From NCBI GenBank assembly GCA_035447605.1, contig DAOTHJ010000001.1, positions 62,001 through 126,000 of the forward strand: a stretch of 64,000 bases of DNA, read 5' to 3'. Under the pieces are notes generated by a model, which saw only the letters and a program-made list of their open reading frames with translations, had not been told where the DNA came from and did not search any database. Positions 8,329 through 16,523 of this stretch are shown one piece after another. The position numbers and the translations under genes are program-made. Numbering within the stretch: the first letter of the stretch is position 1; each line of letters begins with the position of its first letter. The stretch is from UMGS1668 sp035447605 (GTDB taxonomy: Bacteria > Bacillota > Clostridia > Oscillospirales > Ruminococcaceae).

Positions 8329-10212
8329 ATGCCCGGTCCCCAGCATAATACGAAATACGCGCGTCCCAAAAACGCGAAAAAAACATTCCTGCGCATTCTG
8401 AGCTATTTGAAGAAATACAAAGGCAGACTGATCCTTGTCGCGGCGGCCATGCTGCTCAGCACGCTCTCCTCCGTGGTTGGGAACTACTTCATGAAGCCGA
8501 TCCTGAACCGCTATATTGTGCCCTTCATCGGGCAGCAGAATGTGGATTTCTCCGGTTTTGCCGGAATCATCCTCCTGCTGGCCGGGATCTATGCCCTTGG
8601 AATCGTATGCACATTCCTTTACAGCCGGCTGATGGTCACGATCTCCACCGGCGTCCTGCGCGAGGTCCGCGTCGATATGTTCACGCATATGCAGGATCTT
8701 CCGATGCAGTACTACGACACGCACACGCACGGCGAGCTGATGTCGCGCTACTCCAACGATACGGATGCCTTGCGTCAGATGGTGAGCCAGAGCCTGCCGC
8801 AGCTCTTTTCGTCCGTGATTTCCGTCGTCGGCGTCTTCACCATGATGCTCGTTTTGAGCTGGCAGCTCACGCTGGTGGTGCTGCTGATGCTCGGTTTCAT
8901 GATGTTCGTCGTGAAAAAAGTCGCCGGCGGCTCCGCAAGATACTTTATCTCGCAGCAGAAGGAGCTCGGTACGGTCAACGGCTATATTGAGGAGCTGATC
9001 GAAGGCCAGAAGGTCGTCAAGGTCTTCTGCCATGAGCCGCAGGCCAAAGAGGGCTTTCGCACACGGGCCGACGACCTGCGCGTCGCCGCGAAAAACGCAA
9101 ACACCTACGCCAACATCCTCTTCCCGATCATGGGGAACCTCTCCCACGTGCACTACGCCCTGACCGCCGTGGTGGGAGCCGTGCTGACAATCACCGGTTC
9201 GCTGGATATCGGCACCATCGGCTCCTTCCTGCTCTACACCCGCTCATTCAGCCAGCCGATCACGCAGATTTCCCAGCAGTTTAACGCCGTGCTGACCGCT
9301 CTGGCCGGTGCGGAACGCATCTTCGACCTGATCGACGCCGTGACGGAGACGGACGAGGGCGACATCACACTCGTCAACGCCGTTCTCCATGAAGACGGCT
9401 CGATCACCGAGTCGAAGGAACGCACCGAGCACTGGGCATGGAAGATTCCGATGAACGGCGAAGCCACCTATATCGAGCTTCGCGGCGACGTCCGCTTTGA
9501 GCATGTCACCTTCGGCTACGAGCCGGATAAGCCCGTCCTGAAAGATCTGAATTTCTATGCGAAGCCGGGCCAGAAGATCGCGCTCGTCGGCTCCACCGGG
9601 GCCGGAAAGACCACGATCACAAACCTCGTCAACCGGTTTTACGACGTGCAGGACGGCCGGATTCTCTATGATATGATCCCCGTCAATCGCATCAAAAAGG
9701 CCGACCTGCGCCGAAGCCTCGGAATGGTGCTTCAGGATACGCACCTGTTTACCGAGTCCGTGCGCGAGAACATCCGCTACGGAAAGCTCGACGCCTCCGA
9801 TACGGATGTCGGCGCGGCCGCAAAGCTCGCAAACGCCGATTTCTTTGTCCTCCACCTGCCGCAGGGCTATGATACGGTGCTCACGGCGGACGGAGCCAAT
9901 CTCTCGCAGGGACAGAGACAGTTGCTCGCCATTGCGAGAGCCGCCGTCGCCGATCCGCCGGTGCTCATTCTCGATGAGGCCACCAGCTCCATCGATACCC
10001 GCACCGAGGCGCACATCGAAAAGGGCATGGATTCCCTGATGCAGGGCCGCACCGTCTTTGTCATCGCGCACCGGCTCTCCACGGTCCGCAACGCCGATCT
10101 GATCCTCGTAATCGAGCACGGGGAGATCATCGAGCGGGGTAGCCACGAGGAGCTGCTCGCGCAGAGAGGCCGTTACTATCAGCTCTATACCGGCGCCTTC
10201 GAGCTTGCCTGA
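8329..10212 (+). CDS. Heterodimeric ABC exporter, catalytic-site subunit
   Basis: 627 residues: a charged N-terminal tail, exporter membrane domain, and ATPase with Walker A GSTGAGKTT, Walker B LILDEATSSID (catalytic glutamate kept) and H-loop VIAHRLST. The signature is LSQGQRQ instead of LSGGQ, the usual companion change in LmrD/BmrD-type subunits, so one of the two composite ATP sites of the pair is degenerate. An insertion between membrane domain and ATPase (about residues 350-385, rich in acidic residues) is also typical. The ATG at 8329 lies 9 nt after AAAGGGG; an ATG at 8320 is possible but too close to it. Confidence 0.88.
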   Translation: MPGPQHNTKYARPKNAKKTFLRILSYLKKYKGRLILVAAAMLLSTLSSVVGNYFMKPILNRYIVPFIGQQNVDFSGFAGIILLLAGIYALGIVCTFLYSRLMVTISTGVLREVRVDMFTHMQDLPMQYYDTHTHGELMSRYSNDTDALRQMVSQSLPQLFSSVISVVGVFTMMLVLSWQLTLVVLLMLGFMMFVVKKVAGGSARYFISQQKELGTVNGYIEELIEGQKVVKVFCHEPQAKEGFRTRADDLRVAAKNANTYANILFPIMGNLSHVHYALTAVVGAVLTITGSLDIGTIGSFLLYTRSFSQPITQISQQFNAVLTALAGAERIFDLIDAVTETDEGDITLVNAVLHEDGSITESKERTEHWAWKIPMNGEATYIELRGDVRFEHVTFGYEPDKPVLKDLNFYAKPGQKIALVGSTGAGKTTITNLVNRFYDVQDGRILYDMIPVNRIKKADLRRSLGMVLQDTHLFTESVRENIRYGKLDASDTDVGAAAKLANADFFVLHLPQGYDTVLTADGANLSQGQRQLLAIARAAVADPPVLILDEATSSIDTRTEAHIEKGMDSLMQGRTVFVIAHRLSTVRNADLILVIEHGEIIERGSHEELLAQRGRYYQLYTGAFELA

Positions 10213-10225
10213 ACTTCATAAACAG

Positions 10226-10263
10226 AAAAACCGGAGCGATTCACTTTCGCTCCGGTTTTTTCT
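10226..10263. terminator. Bidirectional intrinsic terminator
   Basis: AACCGGAGCGA and TTCGCTCCGGTT form a stem flanked by A-run and T-run, so it can stop the ABC operon on the plus strand and the SHOCT gene on the minus strand. Confidence 0.85.
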
Positions 10264-10280
10264 TCTTTCATTTTTTCCGC

Positions 10281-10619
10281 TCAGCGCGTGCGGATCCCCT
10301 GCCGGTAGTCCTCTTCGATCTCGGCCTTCCGGTCCTCGAACTCATCTCGCTCCATCATACCATTTTGAAAAAGGGCGCGAAGCTGCTCCATCCGGCGCCG
10401 GTAATTTTCCTCCGGGTCGGTTTGATGGATCTCTTTGACTTCGCGGGAGTACCCTTTCGGCGTATAGCTCTGCACGCCGCCGGCCTGCGCAGGCTTTTTG
10501 CCGGAGGTGTCATCCCGCTGTTTCAGTCTTTTGGCCGCAATGGCTGCGACCGCCACAAAGATCAATATGGCCGGCAGAAACGAAATCAGGCCGACATAAA
10601 TATCTTCCATACCGCTCAT
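10281..10619 (-). CDS. Small membrane protein with C-terminal SHOCT domain
   Basis: 112 residues. One hydrophobic helix (ISFLPAILIFVAVAAIAAKRL, in two pieces about residues 9-29) is followed by a polar linker and a C-terminal SHOCT module: RRRMEQLRALFQNGMMERDEFEDRKAEIEED. SHOCT is a short helical oligomerisation module; the role of such proteins is not known. The ATG at 10619 has GGAGGTGATCGG directly before it, an almost full anti-16S match, so the longer frame upstream is not used. Confidence 0.75.
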   Translation of the reverse strand: MSGMEDIYVGLISFLPAILIFVAVAAIAAKRLKQRDDTSGKKPAQAGGVQSYTPKGYSREVKEIHQTDPEENYRRRMEQLRALFQNGMMERDEFEDRKAEIEEDYRQGIRTR

Positions 10620-10703
10620 CCGATCACCTCCGATTGTTTTCAGTCTTATTATATCATGGCATCCCGCTCTTGAAAAGCGGCGGAAAAATTTTATCCTCCG
10701 GTC

Positions 10704-10732
10704 TTGCAAAGCCGGGGACACCATGATATAAT
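10704..10732 (+). promoter_or_regulatory. Promoter of the tRNA-Ala gene
   Basis: TTGCAA at 10704-10709 and TATAAT at 10727-10732 with 17 bp between. The tRNA begins 15 bp after the -10. Confidence 0.8.
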
Positions 10733-10746
10733 AAACAAGCATTTTC

Positions 10747-10822
10747 GGGGGCGTAGCTCAGCTGGGAGAGCGTACGGTTCGCATCCGTAAGGTCGAGAGT
10801 TCGATCCTCTTCGTCTCCACCA
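10747..10822 (+). tRNA. tRNA-Ala (anticodon CGC)
   Basis: A 76-nt cloverleaf can be folded by hand. The acceptor stem GGGGGCG pairs with CGTCTCC and includes the G3-U70 wobble that identifies tRNA-Ala. The D stem is GCTC/GAGC and the anticodon stem TACGG/CCGTA closes the loop TTCGCAT with anticodon CGC, reading GCG codons. The T stem GAGAG/CTCTT contains the TTCGATC loop, and CCA is encoded. It is a single gene with its own promoter and terminator. Confidence 0.95.
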
Positions 10823-10823
10823 A

Positions 10824-10857
10824 AAAGCCACGGGATCTTAGGATTCCGTGGCTTTTT
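10824..10857 (+). terminator. Terminator of tRNA-Ala
   Basis: AAGCCACGG and CCGTGGCTT form a 9-bp stem with a 12-nt loop, followed by a T-run, starting 2 nt after the encoded CCA. Confidence 0.88.
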
Positions 10858-10931
10858 ATAATTTCTATGGAGTTCGGATGGAAAGCATGCCCGGTTTTCA
10901 ACCGCTCGGATACCCCAAAAACGTATTAGAC

Positions 10932-10985
10932 AGCCGAAAAGCGTGAAGGATCGCCCAAAACGGTTACCCTTCACGCTTTTGCTGT
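10932..10985. terminator. Terminator of the GntR-ABC operon
   Basis: A 13-bp stem (AAAAGCGTGAAGG against CCTTCACGCTTTT) has outer CAGC/GCTG pairs. It lies after the stop of the minus-strand permease gene; T-runs on both strands make it potentially bidirectional. Confidence 0.8.
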
Positions 10986-11027
10986 TTTCTCTTTATTGCT
11001 ATCTGATCCCGATTATTATCTCTTTAC

Positions 11028-11765
11028 TTACTTGGCTTCTTTTATATTCGCTCTCCGAAGCAGCAGCCAGTTGACGGCACCGAATAAAGCCGCAAGGAGC
11101 AAAAAGAACAAGACAAAATTAAACGGAGAGGCACCGATCCAATTGATAAGGAGTATCAGATTGATGCCCAGCCTGCTGAGCAGTATGGGAACGACATTGA
11201 TCAAAACCGGGATGGAGATGGCGGCGACAACCGTCCAGACCTTATTGAGGCGCCAGAACATCAGGGAAAAGAACATTCCGAACAGACATGCGCAAAACGT
11301 CAGGCTTGTGTTGAGCAGCATGCTCAGGATATGCTGGCCGAAGGAGAGCGAAACGGCATCCGGGCCTACATAAATCAGCTGATAAAGGTCGGCTATAAGG
11401 AATTGGGAATTTCCGGCTGAAAACGCCTGAGCGATCCCTGTCAAGAGTTCTCCCGCTGCGGCCAGGATTGCGGAAACCGACAGAACAGCCAGGATCTCGC
11501 TCACAAAAGAAGTTCGGCGGGAAACGCCATACTGCAGGCAAAGCCGCAGATCGCTGCGGATATTGACGATCCCCATGATAAACAGGAAAATCACCGCCGT
11601 GATGCCGTATCCTGTAAAGCTTATGGTCGTCGTATCCGCGCTTATATATATAGAAGTAACCATAAGCGCCGCTATCGCAGCCATAATTACCAGAAAGGTT
11701 ATGGCGGATCCTTTGAAAAAAACGTCGAACTGGTACCGGAAAGCCGGCTTTATATTCATTTTCAT
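11028..11765 (-). CDS. ABC transporter permease of a YtrA-regulated system
   Basis: 245 residues with about six hydrophobic segments (for example the TFLVIMAAIAALMV helix and the LLAALFGAVNWLLL helix at the C-terminus). Short basic cytoplasmic loops such as LQYGVSRRTSF are typical of ABC-2-like permeases. It overlaps the ATPase stop by 4 bp in an ATGA arrangement and is the last gene of GntR-ATPase-permease. Such operons in Bacillota are induced by cell-wall or peptide antibiotics; here the substrate is unknown. Confidence 0.8.
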   Translation of the reverse strand: MKMNIKPAFRYQFDVFFKGSAITFLVIMAAIAALMVTSIYISADTTTISFTGYGITAVIFLFIMGIVNIRSDLRLCLQYGVSRRTSFVSEILAVLSVSAILAAAGELLTGIAQAFSAGNSQFLIADLYQLIYVGPDAVSLSFGQHILSMLLNTSLTFCACLFGMFFSLMFWRLNKVWTVVAAISIPVLINVVPILLSRLGINLILLINWIGASPFNFVLFFLLLAALFGAVNWLLLRRANIKEAK

Positions 11766-12616
11766 TTCCTGTCTTCCTCCTCCATCAGGCTGATGAAATA
11801 GTCCTGCAAATTTATGGCGGAAAGCTCCAGCCCTTCCGGCAGCGTATCGCACGGGCCCTGCACGCAGGCTGTTTTCAGGCCGCCCAGAATATTGAAGGAT
11901 AACACGTGTTTTCCCGCAATGAATTTGTCGACTAAACCTGCGGGGCCGGATACGGAGTAAGCGTCGGCCGTCAGTTCCTCCCTGGGACAATCCTTCAAAA
12001 TTTTGCCGTTGCGGATAATCACCGCGTGCTCAATCAGGTTTGCCGCCTCGGCAATCAGGTGCGTGGAAATGACGACCGTGCAGGGGCACTCCGCATATTT
12101 TTCCAGCAGAATCCGATAGAACATATCGCGGTGCTGCGCGTCCAGCCCCAACACGGGCTCGTCAAAAAACAGATACGGGGTATTTACGGAAAGGCCCAGT
12201 ATCAGCCGGAAGATGGAGGCATAGCCGGTTGAGAGCGACTTTATCTTTTTCTTTGTCTTGAGGCCGAATTTCTCCGCCAGCTTGTCGGCATATTCTCTGT
12301 CAAACTGAGGATAGAACAGCGCCGCCGCTTTAAAAGCCCTTTTCACATTCATGTCGTCGGGAAACATATTCTGTTCGGCAACCAAAAAAGCCTTTCCCAG
12401 CGCCGCGTCATTATTTTCTATAGGTTCGCCGTCCATCGTTATCGTGCCCTCCGTAGGGCACTGGCGTCCGGTGAGGATGCTTAAAAGGGTGGTTTTGCCC
12501 GCGCCGTTGTTTCCTAAAAGGCCATAAATTTGATTATCCCCCAGCGTCAGCGTCACATGGTCGAGTGCGCGGGTATCGCCAAAATCCTTGGTAATATTTT
12601 TAATTTCGATCGGCAT
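11762..12616 (-). CDS. ABC transporter ATP-binding protein
   Basis: 284 residues, a single stand-alone ATPase domain. Walker A is GNNGAGKTT near residue 36, the signature region is LSTGYASIFRL (a divergent LSGGQ, common in YtrB-like ATPases), Walker B is YLFFDEPVLGLD, and the H-loop is in VISTHLI. It pairs with the permease downstream and overlaps the regulator upstream by 17 bp. Confidence 0.87.
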   Translation of the reverse strand: MPIEIKNITKDFGDTRALDHVTLTLGDNQIYGLLGNNGAGKTTLLSILTGRQCPTEGTITMDGEPIENNDAALGKAFLVAEQNMFPDDMNVKRAFKAAALFYPQFDREYADKLAEKFGLKTKKKIKSLSTGYASIFRLILGLSVNTPYLFFDEPVLGLDAQHRDMFYRILLEKYAECPCTVVISTHLIAEAANLIEHAVIIRNGKILKDCPREELTADAYSVSGPAGLVDKFIAGKHVLSFNILGGLKTACVQGPCDTLPEGLELSAINLQDYFISLMEEEDRK

Positions 12617-12974
12617 CTTGAAACCCTCTTTCTATCATAGCCGTAAGCTCAGGGGCGGTTAGGTCCAAGTTTCTGGCTTCCCGCACAAGTTTTTCAATAT
12701 AATTGTGATAAAAAAGATCCCGGCGCTGAGATTTCAGCTTTTCCTTTGCTCCGGTAGCAACAAACATACCCAGTCCCCTTTTTTTAAACAGCAGTCCCGC
12801 ATCCACAAGCAAGCTGATTCCCTTCAGCGCAGTCGCCGGATTGATTTTATACGTCACCGAATACTCTGTGATAGACGGCACCTGACTTTCCTCCGGATAG
12901 GCACCAGAGAGTATTCCCTCCTCCAGCTGCTCTGCAATCTGGAGAAAGATTGGGCGTTCCTCTTGAAAGGTCAA
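12600..12974 (-). CDS. GntR-family (YtrA-type) transcriptional repressor
   Basis: 124 residues: an N-terminal GntR winged helix (RPIFLQIAEQLEEGILSGAY, then QVPSITEYSVTYKINPATAL in two parts) and only a short C-terminal helix, the size of the YtrA subfamily. A GTG at 12983 sits on the ribosome site itself; the TTG at 12974 is 8 nt after GGAGG and gives the usual start MTFQEERPIF, so I use it. It probably binds the inverted repeat at 12993-13016 and represses its own ABC operon. Confidence 0.87.
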   Translation of the reverse strand: MTFQEERPIFLQIAEQLEEGILSGAYPEESQVPSITEYSVTYKINPATALKGISLLVDAGLLFKKRGLGMFVATGAKEKLKSQRRDLFYHNYIEKLVREARNLDLTAPELTAMIERGFQDADRN

Positions 12975-12992
12975 TTTCCGCACCTCCTTTTC

Positions 12993-13016
12993 GGTTAATT
13001 GGTGTAGTAATTAACC
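12993..13016 (-). promoter_or_regulatory. Operator for the YtrA-type repressor
   Basis: GGTTAATT and AATTAACC, perfect 8-bp inverted arms with an 8-bp spacer, lie between the -10 and the start codon of the regulator gene. Confidence 0.75.
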
Positions 13017-13024
13017 GCGTAATT

Positions 13025-13053
13025 AATGTACCACTGCTTTTAAAAAATGTCAA
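13025..13053 (-). promoter_or_regulatory. Promoter of the GntR-ABC operon
   Basis: On the minus strand TTGACA (13053-13048), 17 bp, TACATT (13030-13025), directly before the operator. The remaining bases to 13340 hold no gene I can support. Confidence 0.8.
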
Positions 13054-13357
13054 GTAAATTTTAAAAATTTTTAAATCTCCGTTTCGGCATCTCAGTTCAT
13101 CGAAAGAGATCCTGCATTCGTCAGGCTCAGAGCGTCTCTGAAGCCCGCTTTCATGGTACAGCCGCATGCGCAAAGCGCTCGTCCCAAACGTCGAAACGGA
13201 TGAGCCGTCCATAGACAACCGCCATAAACGCGGCAAGACAAAAATTTGAGGGACCGTTTTGCTGAAATATCATACCCGTTTTTTCGCCGCCCGCGCCCTC
13301 ATTTTCGCAATGTGCGTTTCTATTCATCGGCATCCCCTTATTTTAGAGCATAAACAA

Positions 13358-13400
13358 GTCCCCGCTTTATACATCTATCGTAAAAGCGGGGACCGTCATA
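13358..13400 (-). terminator. Hairpin after the peroxiredoxin gene
   Basis: An 11-bp perfect stem (GTCCCCGCTTT against AAAGCGGGGAC) with a 14-nt loop lies 75-115 bp beyond the peroxiredoxin stop. T-rich sequence follows on both sides, so it is a probable, possibly bidirectional, terminator. Confidence 0.6.
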
Positions 13401-13472
13401 TATTTTATTTTGTATTCCAAATAGAACCGCAGGATATAAATCCAATCGGTTGCCTGAAAGCATACAGCAATT

Positions 13473-14137
13473 TCAGCTTTCCTGTTCTTTACCGTCGGGC
13501 AATTCTTTTCCGCAGAGGAACCAATCTTTACAAGTGAGTCCCTGAGATTCCGGGTTATTCTGACGACTCAAAAGGGCCTCGTATGTTTGAGGCGGCGGAA
13601 CCAGCACGGGTTGACCAGGCTGCCAGTTTGCGGGGGTAACGACCTTATATTTGTCCGTCGTCTGAAGCGCCGTCAGAAGCCGCAAAATTTCCGGAATGCT
13701 TCGGCCGTTGGTCAGCGGATAGATCAAGATCGCACGGATTCTTTGCTGCGGGTCGATCAAAAATACGTTGCGAACCGTTTCCTGTTTACTGGCATCCGGC
13801 CGATCATCCCGTATAGCCGCGCAATTTCTCCGGTTCGATCGGCAATGACCGGGAATGGGATTTCCACGCCGGTGGTCAGATAGATCGCATATACCCACGC
13901 CAAGTGAGAAGGGTTACTGTCGATGCTCAGCCCCAGCAATTGAGCGTCCTGCGCGGCAAACTGCGGCTGTGCTTGCGCAAATGCAATAAACTCTGTGGTG
14001 CAGACCGGGGTAAAGTCGCCCGGATGCGAAAACAGCACCACCCATTTTCCTTTATAATCGGATAGGCTCAGCGGTCCGAAAGTCGTGGTTGCGGAAAAGT
14101 CGGGCGCCTGCATTCCGAGTGAAAGATGATTTTCCAT
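13473..14137 (-). pseudogene. Prx6/AhpC-type peroxiredoxin, broken by a single frameshift
   Basis: Two overlapping frames together make one 221-residue peroxiredoxin. The first (14137 to about 13800) starts MENHLSLGMQAPDF after GGAGG and carries the peroxidatic cysteine in DFTPVCTTEF. The second (from about 13800 to 13473) holds NVFLIDPQQRIRAILIYP, TPANWQPGQPVLVPPP and a C-terminal TCKDWFLCGK with two further cysteines, as in archaeal-type Prx6 enzymes. One base appears lost at the GGCCGG near 13796-13802, where the protein should read MIGPDASKQ. As it stands only the N-terminal part would be made correctly. Either a real recent mutation or an assembly error. Confidence 0.8.
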
Positions 14138-14362
14138 GGCAAGACCTCCTTGCAGTTCAGTCTATGCTAAGGACATATCATTCGGACCGTGCAGGAGATT
14201 ACACTGAAACAAAAGAGCTTTCGCAGGAGTATGTATGGCCGACCCGCCGCACCGGTCAAAAACAGATCACCGTGAGGCCGTATCGGCTTCCGGCTCCCGA
14301 AGAAATCAAACGCCCCCGGCCCGACGGAATCCTGAGGTGTTGTTTATAGGTTCCGGTTTTCC

Positions 14363-15001
14363 CTACTCCGGGCGTCTCCTGATTCCGTTAAGCAGAAGAT
14401 CGGCAAACCGGCGCACTTCTGTTTTGAGCTGATCCTCCGTAACGGAAAAAATCGGTTTATCCGGTGGAATACGATATTTGAGGCATATATACTCTATGAG
14501 CGCCATCAAATGATATAAGACAACCATGGAGACATCCTCATCCGGTTTCTCTCCGCGGGAGTCCGTCTCGCCGCGGTCGGAAAGGCTGTCTCCCAGCAGA
14601 TCCAGCTTCCGTCTCAGGGTCTCGGTCTTTGCCTCAAAAGAAAGGGGCCGGTCCTTCGCCATCTTTAGCCAGAACCGTATGATCATCGGATATTCCTCTT
14701 CTTTTGTTTTAAAGGTCATAAATAAATCCTGCCAAAGGACGGAAAACTCCTTTTCCGGCGCATGGAGCATCTGCACCGAGAGCGGCGTAAAAAGATCCCT
14801 GCAAAAGCTCTGAAGATAGCAATAGAGCTCCTCTTTGCTTTCAAAATATCGGTAAAAGCTTCCCTTTGCGAGCCCCAGCCGGTTTATGATGGCCGAGAGA
14901 GAGGCGCTTTCATAATCGTTCAGGGAGAACTCCTCCAGAGCGACGTTGACGATCTCTCTCTGCCTTTCAGGAGACAGGTTGTTGAATGTTTTCTGCGGCA
15001 T
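14363..15001 (-). CDS. TetR-family transcriptional regulator
   Basis: 212 residues. The N-terminal helix-turn-helix reads QREIVNVALEEFSLNDY, ASLSAIINRLGLAKGSFYRYFESKEEL, the TetR consensus. The C-terminal ligand domain is unlike anything I recognise. The ATG at 15001 follows CGGAGGAAAC. It overlaps the upstream hydrolase by 35 bp, so the two form one operon. It is the likely reader of the palindrome at 16158-16175 in their shared promoter. The 225 bp downstream, to the peroxiredoxin start, hold nothing I recognise. Confidence 0.88.
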   Translation of the reverse strand: MPQKTFNNLSPERQREIVNVALEEFSLNDYESASLSAIINRLGLAKGSFYRYFESKEELYCYLQSFCRDLFTPLSVQMLHAPEKEFSVLWQDLFMTFKTKEEEYPMIIRFWLKMAKDRPLSFEAKTETLRRKLDLLGDSLSDRGETDSRGEKPDEDVSMVVLYHLMALIEYICLKYRIPPDKPIFSVTEDQLKTEVRRFADLLLNGIRRRPE

Positions 15002-16124
15002 TTGTTTCCTCCGTTTTTTTAAGCCAATCCAGAATCACTTCCATGGCGAGCCCGACATTTCCTATCTGGCAATGGCTGGCGGCATGCTCTTCTTTCGTGA
15101 ATATTCTGCTTGTCACCCTGGCGTTTTTCAGCGCCCGAACCTGAAGGCTGTGAAGCTTGAGCGGACAAAACGAGTCGTCTTCGCCGGTCAGGATCAGAAT
15201 ATCCTGCGTCACCTGTTCCGAATGCAGGTTTTTTGAATTCATCATAAGAATATGACGGGCGGCCTCAAGGGGCGTTTTTTCGCCGGTGATATACATCCAG
15301 TTGCGGGCCACCCAGTTGTTGTATTTGGAAAATCTCATTTTCGCCTTCATGGAAAATTCCATGAGCCTTGGATGCCTGAACATCCATTCCACCACAGACC
15401 GCGTAAAGGCGCCCGGGGCCTCCATCCAGTCGTAGACGACGCTTGAGGCGATCACCCGCTTGATCCGTTTTTCAAACGCCGAAGCGCGGATGCACCAGTA
15501 TCCTCCCATGGAGATTCCAAATAACGTAGCCTCATTCTTGTGGAAGTAATCAAGTACCGCGCCCACGGGTTTTTCATACTCGAGGTCAAGCAGAAGGCCA
15601 TATTTCTTTAAAGCGGCTCCCTGCCCCGGGCCTTCAAATCCGATCACGTCGTATCCGCCGTCCGCCAGATACCGCATCATCTTGTAAAATTCCTCGATGT
15701 AGGAATCAAAACCGCCCATGACGAGGATCGTGCCCCTGGAGACGTCGTTTGATTTCAGCCGGATTGCCGGCAAAAAGGATTCCCCGAAAGGCACCTTATG
15801 CCGCTCTGTTTCTCCTCCATAAGCACGATCAAACAAGGCACTGAATGTTTCATACAGCGCCGCCTTATCGGGGTCATCCGGAAACGTAAAGAAATCCGCC
15901 GCTCTGTATAAAAAGGCCGCCGTGACGGTTTTTCCCGCTTTTTCGGCTTTCTTCGCCGACGAAACCAGACTCGTCTTCCATGTTTTAAAATCTTTTATCC
16001 TCTTGGAGGCCGCCAGCGCCTCCTCTTTTATCGGCCATCCGAACGAGTACCACCGGTTCAGCTGAAAATTAAACAGTTTGTTCCGATGGAATTTGACCAG
16101 CCCGACGGGAAAAGAAACGCTCAT
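14967..16124 (-). CDS. Alpha/beta hydrolase (FrsA-like or DHPON-hydrolase-like)
   Basis: 385 residues: a helical N-terminal region (about 1-120) and an alpha/beta-hydrolase domain. The nucleophile elbow is GISMGG (serine near residue 198), the acid is in LTGEDDSFCP and the histidine in EEHAASHCQIG close to the C-terminus. An oxyanion-type GGFDSYIEEFY precedes. This layout is that of the FrsA / 2,6-dihydroxypseudooxynicotine hydrolase group, which act on varied ester or C-C bonds. Co-transcription with a TetR regulator suggests it handles a small inducer molecule. The start has GGGAGGG upstream. Confidence 0.82.
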   Translation of the reverse strand: MSVSFPVGLVKFHRNKLFNFQLNRWYSFGWPIKEEALAASKRIKDFKTWKTSLVSSAKKAEKAGKTVTAAFLYRAADFFTFPDDPDKAALYETFSALFDRAYGGETERHKVPFGESFLPAIRLKSNDVSRGTILVMGGFDSYIEEFYKMMRYLADGGYDVIGFEGPGQGAALKKYGLLLDLEYEKPVGAVLDYFHKNEATLFGISMGGYWCIRASAFEKRIKRVIASSVVYDWMEAPGAFTRSVVEWMFRHPRLMEFSMKAKMRFSKYNNWVARNWMYITGEKTPLEAARHILMMNSKNLHSEQVTQDILILTGEDDSFCPLKLHSLQVRALKNARVTSRIFTKEEHAASHCQIGNVGLAMEVILDWLKKTEETNAAENIQQPVS

Positions 16125-16157
16125 CCTATACCCTCCCAGCCGCTTGAAATATGGTTT

Positions 16158-16175
16158 AGCGACCGACCGGTCGCT
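16158..16175 (-). promoter_or_regulatory. TetR operator of the hydrolase operon
   Basis: AGCGACCG-AC-CGGTCGCT is a perfect 8-bp inverted repeat with a 2-bp centre. It lies at the expected start of transcription, between the -10 and the hydrolase start codon. Confidence 0.82.
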
Positions 16176-16183
16176 ATGGATAC

Positions 16184-16212
16184 AGTATATTCCATAAATT
16201 GGGAATTGTCAA
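16184..16212 (-). promoter_or_regulatory. Promoter of the hydrolase-tetR operon
   Basis: On the minus strand TTGACA (16212-16207), 17 bp, TATACT (16189-16184). The operator starts 8 bp beyond the -10. Confidence 0.85.
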
Positions 16213-16253
16213 TGATTTGCATGACGCTTTTGTTCGGCGAAATTTTCACAGCA

Positions 16254-16282
16254 TTGAATCCGTTTGGAAAATGTTGTATAAT
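16254..16282 (+). promoter_or_regulatory. Promoter of the zinc-ribbon gene
   Basis: TTGAAT at 16254-16259, 17 bp, TATAAT at 16277-16282. A leader of about 235 nt runs to the GTG start and I see no recognised element in it. Confidence 0.7.
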
Positions 16283-16523
16283 ATTTGCCGAAAAAGGCGG
16301 CCCCATACATACATGCTCATCGGATTTATGAGCACGCCGCCTGCCCTTATCTCAGAGATGGGCGGACGGTGAGAAGGATCCGATTCCACTCCTCTGCCGG
16401 ACGGAATCAGTATGAAGTACGTTCGCCGCACGGAAAAAGTCCGTACCCGCATCCTTTTTGTACGGCGGCAAAACAAATCCATCGGTTGTATCCATAGAAA
16501 GAGGATTTTTTGGAGGTGGTGCT

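Noticed and set aside
10654..10974. 106-residue minus-strand frame with GDEEDRTLDLTDANRTLSQLSYAPE
   Set aside because: This is the well-known false protein read antisense through a tRNA gene; the tRNA-Ala at 10747-10822 explains it.
13259..13537. 92-residue plus-strand frame between the GntR promoter and the peroxiredoxin
   Set aside because: It crosses the 13358-13393 hairpin and overlaps the peroxiredoxin end; no ribosome site.
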